The position numbers and the translations under genes were made by a program. From Ciona intestinalis (taxonomy: Eukaryota; Chordata; Ascidiacea; Phlebobranchia; Cionidae): a stretch of DNA of 64,000 nt. The stretch lies in NCBI RefSeq assembly GCF_000224145.3, contig NC_020175.2:669948-733947 (forward strand). Reading direction: 5' to 3'. This document shows, piece by piece, positions 26,801 through 35,800 of this stretch (positions are counted from its first letter, which is position 1; the number at the start of each line of letters is the position of its first letter). The notes beneath the pieces were generated by a model that searched no databases, was not told the origin of the DNA, and saw only the letters and a list, made by a program, of their open reading frames with translations.

Positions 26801-29800
26801 TCGACACGCGAGGATAAATAAGTTGCATTCATTCATTGCCTTTTCCCCTAGACCACATGGTCAAGAGTCGCACAAGTATGTAAAGACGACATGGGCGGCA
26901 CAACTGTACTTCGATACCAATGGACGACCTTCTTAAAGGCTCGACTGACATGTTCAACGCAAGGAACAACCAGCAGACAAGAAGTATTTCATTTCAACAA
27001 TCTGACGTCAGTTTCTGACGTCACACGTATCACCGGTAGTGACGGAAGACCCACTGACGTCATCTTCGCAACTTTTACCACACCTTGGTAAGATAAACAC
27101 CTCGAAAAATTTTGTGATACTGAATTGCTGGGCATTTCGTTTAAAAAAATGTGAGAGGCATTTTTATTATGTGGCCTGATCAATTAAAATTACAGATTCG
27201 TATATAAAATTTAAATATTTCGTGACAATTAATACCATCTTCCACTGTGACTTTACCAATATGGGCGATAAATTAGCGAATATTATGTTTGATATTCGAG
27301 AGTATAAACCTCTATATTAACCTCAAAATTCCATGGCAATTAACTCGAGTTACCTGCTGACCAAAGTAAGCGAGTAATTAACGTTTATTCTGTTTGATGA
27401 TAGGGAGTGGAGTGACATCTCGATGTCAGCGGTTTGTGTTTATTCCATTCAAGATGATATCGCGAGGTTATTCGATGAAGGACATTTTATGGAGGAACAA
27501 CAGCTAAGATCGAACCCTGACATGTAAGTATTATACCACTATGTTGCACAATTAAGACGTTCATTGATTGGAATAATCTGCTTAAAAACTAGATTTTTTG
27601 ACGGGTTTCTCTTACAAAAATTAGTGCAACCTTAATAACCTGATTTTGCTCATTGGCAAAAATGTAAAAATGTCTTTTTTTGTCGTCTTACCCTGCGATA
27701 TTCCCGCCTTATCTTTCCACACCCTATAAATAAGCACAATCTGAGCCCATCCTTTGAAAGCTTAAATACTTGAAATACACACGCCACTGTGAACCACCAT
27801 TACACTGCAATGTTACAACTTGTAATTCGACAGGACCTCGCCCATGCAATCCGGCCGCAGAGTCCCCCCTCCCATTAACACTGTCATCAAGAAGATTCCA
27901 TTACCCAAAGTAGATGAACCCGTTGCCAGACCAACTAGGTAAGCTACTTTAAAGATATCCAGTATTATAAAGATTCCTGTGCTTTATTTTATGTCCATGC
28001 TGCATTTCTGCACTCAAAGGGTTTACTTTAAAGTAATAGCACAAGCATTCGGTAGCCCTATGGAACTTTATGAAATTTTCGTATTGCTGTACGTTAGCAC
28101 TTTGATTACCTTGCAGCGTATAGAACCCTAAATGCTAAATGCTAAATGCTTTTAAATACTTAACTCTACAGTCAAATACATAGCAACCATAATAAAAAGA
28201 GGGGACGTTTCTATTTCACTTCCCTGCAAAACCGATTTACGTACCCTAGTTAACACACCACTATACAATATCAGAAATAACATATTTCAAATTGCTCAGA
28301 TGCAATGCTGGGGTATCAAACGAGGCTGAGTACTTTGCCAAGGCTCACCAGATCATGTACGAGTCTGTACAACCACGTTATGGCTTGCCCATCTTTGTTA
28401 CAGAGTCAAAGTAAGTGATTTCCTGTAAAAACCGTCAAAAGTGACAAGTTCTGTATAACGTACAATAAAGGTTAAAAAAGCTAAGTTTTTTTTAACCTTT
28501 AATATAACACTGATATAAAACTTATCAGCTGCGTAAAGCCTTATTTGTCAGTACATCGTATACCCTTTTGATGTTAATTCTGTATATTTTCTTAGCGTAA
28601 GATTGACGCAAATCGCTTTGGACGAGAATGCCGGTAGCAGTGAGACAATGATGTTGTATGCTGGGACAGAAGATGGGAAAATGCTTCGAATTCGACCACG
28701 ACTTGCAACTACTGAGGTCGGTATATCAAAGCAACAACAATTTAACATAATTGAAAAGTTGTTAAACTCGTTTCGGCGGCAAACGCTTGGTTGTTGAACC
28801 CCACTACGTAATCAAAACCTAGTTAGACTGTTTACAGAACAAAGAAGCGTTTTATCTATCATCGCATCTGGATGCTTAGCAATAATTTACCTTAACGTAA
28901 TTTTTAAATTTCAGGGCCCGAAATCTGTCCTGATTGAAGAGATGAATGTAGCCGACCAGTCGACATGCGCCAGTACAACTTCATGTGGTGTTAGAGCATT
29001 ACATATTTCCCATCCTGAATTACCGGCGAATGTCTCACCAGACCTGGACGCGAACCCGAAACCCTCTGCCTTCATTGCCTTCACCGACAAAATGATACAA
29101 GTTCCGCTTACGAAGTGCGACCGCTATCCCAATGCCGCGTAAGTATAGGTCCTCATACGCCAGTGTTTTCTGTTTTAAGGTACCAACCACCCACTATACA
29201 ACTGTTAAACATAAATATATAGGTTGGGGCAAGACGGTATAAAAACGTTTCCTAACGACGTAAAGAGCGTTGTTAATTGTTAGAAATAAAATTAGAAAAT
29301 ATTGGATATTATGTGATAACGGTATCTATCGTATCACACATTGCTTTGGGTATGCTGTTTTGAGTATACCCCTCTCTACCACCGGCCACCGCTATAACAG
29401 CTTTTGTTTCTTCAGGTGTTGTAACTTCGATCCAGAGTGCGGATGGATTCGTAGCAAGTGTGAATCCAGAGACTCCCAAAACTCGTAAGTCAAATAGAGC
29501 AAACCATCCATATACCGTGATATCGTGAGCATGTCGTAAATTACGAAACTTCGTGGTGGTATCTCCGTATTAAGCTTGCCGCCCATGATCGTAAAAGTGA
29601 TGAAAACTTACATAATATAATGGCATTTAGGATATTTATAGGCGTACCAGCACCTAATTATTTCCCATGTTTTTGTAGCATGGAAGTATTCTCTATAACT
29701 TTCAAAATAGGCTTTAAATAAGGTTTACAGCAGCAGCCACTAATTATGTAAATATGAAATATACGAAGTACAAGTCATACTATTTCAATTCAAGATATAG

Positions 29801-32800
29801 CTTTACAACAGCACAATTAGATGTAACTGTTTGCCAACAGTTCTTGGTATCTAAACTTCTCTTTAACACAGGAATGTACTCCCTCGAATCTCTGATCAGA
29901 TACCTTCGAATTGCCAAAAGCAGCCTGTAGTCGGTACGTTTGTATCTCCTATTTCGTATAAAGCAGCTCCTTATCTTAACCGGTCTCAGATTAAATCTCT
30001 GATTAGTAACTGTATGTGCATGCTCCATTGCTCGGCCATTATAACTTGATATAGAAGTCTGATAGCTTATTGGTATGTGGTATTAAATATAGTGCAGCTT
30101 TAACACAACAGTGCATGTATTGAGTCCTGGCCATCCTTTCAACACAACAGTTCTAATTCACGGTCAAATATATCAAGAACAAGTTTCATTCATCATGGTA
30201 TACAAGCATGTACGACACGCATGTCTCTTTTTATTCATATAACTGCATGATAACTTCACACACAGTTTTCTTCGCTTTCGGTGCCGAATGTGGTGTTTAA
30301 TCGTTTAACCACAGCAACTAAAAACAGAGCAAATCAAATAACTTCGACCCAAAAATTGTGGCGCAAACTTATGCACGGGCTTTTCAATCATACTCCCAAT
30401 TATCGTAACTTTAAAACGTCTACCCAAAACTTAACGTTATTTGTTCATTATAGCTCTAAAGCGCGTTACATGGATACGCAGAACGAATCGCCAAAACGCT
30501 CAAACCGCCGTCATTTTCATTTAGCGGCGGCATGACGCGGTCAAAGCTGTAGTTCAATAGACAACGTTAAAGTTAGGCATGAAATACTACAAGGAATTAT
30601 AGGCCATGTCATATCACGTTAGGTCTCTTCCAACCACGCTATGCGAGTCTTCTCACTGCCTGCTCTGCCTCAAACCGGTGCCATCTCCTTAACCCCAAGC
30701 ACCAGGTATGCGCTAACCAACTACTAACTCAACCTTAGGCCTACATGGCGAAACTGAGCAAATACACAGGGGCTACAACAAGCATCGGTAACCGCCTGCA
30801 AAATGCATTAAAATGAAAACCCGTTATGTAACGTTGACGGTCAAGGTGCATTTGCTCGGTTTCTCTTTACAGTTAGAAAACAGCCAAATGAACAAAATTG
30901 AGGAAACAGCCATCTGCAGGTTGAGTAGTTGGTATACCTATCTTAGTTGAGTTCTAAATAGCGTTAGATATTATTGCATGAGTTTGGATTTTACCCTCTT
31001 GGTGTGACGGTGGTTGGAGATAAATAAGGAATACCCAGAGAATACCAAAGTGAAGGACATAACAGGAATTTAAATAGAAAGGAAGGTACAGACAGCGAAA
31101 CATGAGTGTATTATCAATGGTGTGCAAAAGGTGGTTTTAAAAATTGGGGTGAGGTTTGCATGCCTGAGCATAAGCCTTAGTTTTACTAATCAATTTTTTC
31201 TGTAATTTTCCATAAGTTTTGATAATTTGTCACACAACGATTACTTACTAAGCCAACAACCTTCAAGTCTTATATTTTATTGCAGAACCCTGTAACGAAT
31301 CTACAATGAACCCAGCCCTCATTGCCGCAATCTGTAACTGCAACAGATCCGTAACAGGAAGGCAACGACATGGCTGCAGAAACCATAATCATCGGAATAC
31401 AATAAACGACCAACCTATAAGATGTAGACATAATACTCGACCATCATCACGATCCCCTGTGGTGTCAAAGACGGGAGACCATAACGAGTTGAACCAATTC
31501 TTTGTGGATAGAGTTCTTCCAACAGTCGGGGATAACTTTCGCGACACGTTAAACTCGTTGCAACACAACCAAAAGGTAGCATTACTTAACCAACTTCAAG
31601 AGGCCTTAACAATGACAACGAAACTTGTGCTACGGAACCACAGACAAGAGTATTGTCTTCCATCTCCAGCAGTTAACAGTCTCACCCACACATATCCTCT
31701 TCTACTGCGTGAAATTGAGCTTTGGCACAGCATCGCGTACAAGAAAATGACAAAGGAAGGTATACCAAAGGTGTGTTGGTCTGGTCGACCTAAGAAAAAC
31801 TGCAACGCAAGGATTAGTTTCAGCGTCCCGCTTGCCCCAACATTGTGGGAACCTCTAACGGCGCTAATGACCAACTTTAGTGCTCAATGCGATCCCGTTA
31901 CACCGGTTGCTACTCCCGATACACCAACGACTGGATGCGCACCTGTTCCCGGTGTAGATTCATGCAAGAATGCGATTGGATCAAACAGTCCTCACTGTCT
32001 ACCAAAGCAATGCAAATTTAGTCGCTACGCTATCGACGTAAAAGCTTTCTTTCGCCATGCAAACGACAGTCGTAATTTTCTGACGGACGGATATCAGCCG
32101 CTATGGAAACCAGTGAATGTAACAGTGTCAAACTACCAAGCAGTGAGACGACATTTGGAAGTTGATGTCAGTGATACAAACGACTTTTACATCCAGTATT
32201 CCCCAGTTGCTGAGAAAGTAAAAATCATGTTTCATTACATTCCAGCTCTTCATTGTAACCCTAGCGATCCAGATTGCACGGGAAACCTAAAAGTTTGCAA
32301 TGCGGGAGTGGAAAGAACTTTGGCATCATGGTTTAACGTCCTCATGAAACAGTTAAGACCTTCTGACAGGCCTTGCTCAGCTCAGATTCAAGCAGCTGGA
32401 ACTCTCAGAGGATCTCAAGCTCAGTATAGAGACCGCAGATCATTTAACAATGAAGTAAAAACCTCAATTCCACAAAGATGCAAATACATTAAGAAAAAAG
32501 TGGCCAAAATATCCACCAAGTTATGGTCCCAGATTGGAAAAAGAGCTCGAAAAAGAGGTGGAGACTATGATGATATTGCTTCAAGAAGAATAGCCTTCTA
32601 TGACATAGAAGAGGTTAAAAGGTTCTTTGACAACGACTGCTCATTTGAAGAGCGTTCTCACCAGCACCAAACTATGAGTACACAGAAAAGGCGGAATCGT
32701 ATTAATGTAAAAGTAGGATTAGTAGTTTCAGCGGATATGCCCTTCATAATTGAGCGGCAGCCGGGAAACAGGAAATCAAAAAAGGTGAAGCTGAGATTTT

Positions 32801-35800
32801 TCACCCGAATTCTTCCCTCCACTGAGGGAACTTCTCGCTCTTCTTAGAGAAATCACTATCTTGCTTCATTTACATCACTGATGTCTATACCAACCTTGTT
32901 CTTGTGACAGATTCTACTAACTCTCATGTTTCTTTTATTTGTATTCAATTTTTCTATTGTTTAATTTATTTTTCACCGCTGTTAACTTGACTGCTAAGTT
33001 CCATTGCTTTATTTTCGACAGTGTTCTGTTGACATGCTATGGTAAAACATAAGCTGTACAGGACAACTGTCTTGGCACTGTGACTAACTTGTACTTTTGC
33101 ATTTTAATTCCTTTGCTAACTTTACTGGGAGTAACATGAAAAGACTAGCAGTACCTTTCGTTACACCAAAACAGTATTCATAAAGTTACGGTCTTTATGA
33201 AGCAATTCTACCTCTCTTTTTCAGTCTTTTTCACCAAAAAATTATCTGAGACAAGACCTGTTTTAAGTGCTTTATCTCCTGTAGACCTAAACAGATATTT
33301 CTACATACACCAAGTAAACTGCAGTATATATATTTGTTGCTCATCTTGCTTATTGCAGCTAAATGTGTTTAACACAATAGAGATCCCATTTAAACCCTTT
33401 TGGGCAAAGGCAAGGTGGATTATTTTGCCAGTATTTTCTTATTTTTTCCAACTTGCCAAGAATTTATTCGTTACCTCCAATTTTGATGCAGCGCCTTTTT
33501 ATAATACTTATGCCTGTTCCTTGCTTGTACTGAAAATAAATGTATTACACAAACAAGCATAAAATTATATCACCATTTAACAAAACTACATCATAAATAC
33601 GATCAAAATTCTTCCTTACACCCATAGTGCCCCTTTCATAGCAGTCAGTTTTTCAGTGCATTGTTATTTACGTATCACAGCGTTTTCACATATACGTCGT
33701 CTTTTTGTATCTTTTCTCAGCTTTATTTAACTCTGTTATTGCCTCGTAAAACCGTCAAGTATTTCATGTCATTTTTCATTCATTGATCCGTTATTGCGCT
33801 TCCATTTGTCCACTTCATTTTAAATAAAACAAAATTATCAAACAAATGTATTTTTACTTTTCCGAAAATCAATTTTATGAGCTTAACTAATACAGATCCC
33901 GGGGTAAAGGTTTACATAGTAACTCATATAGAATGGATTAGAGTATAAGAAATCATAGTTTGTGATAGTTTGGTTGCCAACACTTTGTCGCAACAGCATT
34001 TCATGTTGTAACATTACGTTTCTTCATGCCTGCTAAAATATCGATCCACAAACCACTAAACCACACACTTCAGCATATAACCCACATAAACAATTGTTGA
34101 AACACGTCATGCAAACCAAAGTTGTTTTAAAGCTGCACAGTAAGTGAGCCGATAAATCAAAACATGTTTTAACAATCTCCAGTTAAAGGAAATCCTTCCA
34201 AGACTTCAACTTCCATTTCCCCCAAACCTCCTAGTAAGTAAATCGTTAAAATTTAAACCAATCCACATTTTCAATTTATCACATTTAATTTTATGTAACG
34301 TTCTATACGCCAGTATAAAAATGGCACTAATAATTGTTCGGTTATTTTAGTTTTACGAAGTACCACCATGAAACTTGTTCTTGCAAATCACGGTGAGCAA
34401 AACAAGATGTTTTAAACACAACACACTTGCAGTGGCTTTTCATGACATTAAATCACTGTAACACAATTCAAGATTTCATGCACTTTTTGTTTAAAACTAC
34501 TTACATGCAAGGATGAATTAGTAAAACAACGTCTTCTAAAATAAAAATTAATTTAGACAACAATGCAACCAAACTCGGTGCAATCTGGCTCTAAATTCAC
34601 TTCAAACGAAATACCTAGGTCTTAGCTGAATGCAGCTGTGACATCATGTAATTACAAACACCAACAAGCTAGAACAACTAAGCCTTCGATACCAGCAACT
34701 TTTACCTTACGTATTAAAAAATATATTTATCTTGGCAATCACAAAAATACATTTCCTTTTGCTAAAACTTTAATTCCATTTGCTGCAGTTTTGCTTGCAG
34801 TGATATTAACTTGCTTAATTTTAACCACAATGCTGCTACACTTATAGCTTATGCATGCTTATAGGATTGCTATAATTTGTATTTGATTTATTTGTAGTAT
34901 AAACAAAGTTGTAAGTGTTTTTAACAACTGTTGTTTTTCCTTTTCATGTTTCCATTTTTACCTTTGTATGTAATGCAATAAAAGAGACAGATAAAAATTA
35001 TTAGTATCTGAGTTGTTGCAACAAAGACTTTCTGTTATTAGGTGACACTGAACAGGAAATATCAACTGCTGGATCAAATAACTTCTTCATAGCTGGAGTA
35101 ATTGGATTCTTGCTTGGAATTATTGTTATGCTGTTGTCTTGGTGTGGGTATACACGCTTCCGAAAAAGCCATAGAAGACACAAGTAAGTATTATATATAT
35201 ATATTGTATTTGTATGTATTATATTTATCTTATTCATAATTTTAAAATTTTTTTCTTTGCTTTCTAATGGAGAGCTCCGAACAGTGCAGCTGAGTGGTTG
35301 TAACAAGACATCAAAAAAAACAATTTAATTTCTGCACTTTTAGTTGTATTGTTTGAAAAATAACTAAACTTCCGTATTTTTGTGTGCACTCTTGTCCTTG
35401 TTTGCAATGTTGTATTCATGCAATAAAAGACAGCATTGAAATCTTGTATTACCATTTTGCATGTCATGTAATGTGCTTTGAGTGCATGGTATCACTGTGT
35501 TATATCATTCCAGCATTTCAAGCGTAAAAGCAAACTTCGACACTGCAGCAGAGAGGCAAGAGAATCTATCAGAACAAGCAAGAGATGATAACTATTTTGA
35601 TTTATCATCAAGCAGGGTAAATGTTGTGCTGTAGGCCTCTGTCCATCATTACACCGTGTTATATTTGGCTAAATTCACCAGCAAGGCTTGCTTTTGTTAC
35701 ATAGATATATTTCCCTAACAGTATTACATTTTTTAAACTTTTCTTTAAAAAAATGTACAGGATAATACAACACGTAGACCCACAAGTTTAGGCCAAGGAA

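Noticed and set aside
30315..30535. Possible extra terminal exon of the semaphorin (acceptor 'ttaaccacag', phase 1, 73 codons to a stop)
   Set aside because: The phase fits, but that has a one-in-three chance. The product has no recognisable feature, and no clear polyadenylation hexamer follows. Not strong enough beside the three better candidates.
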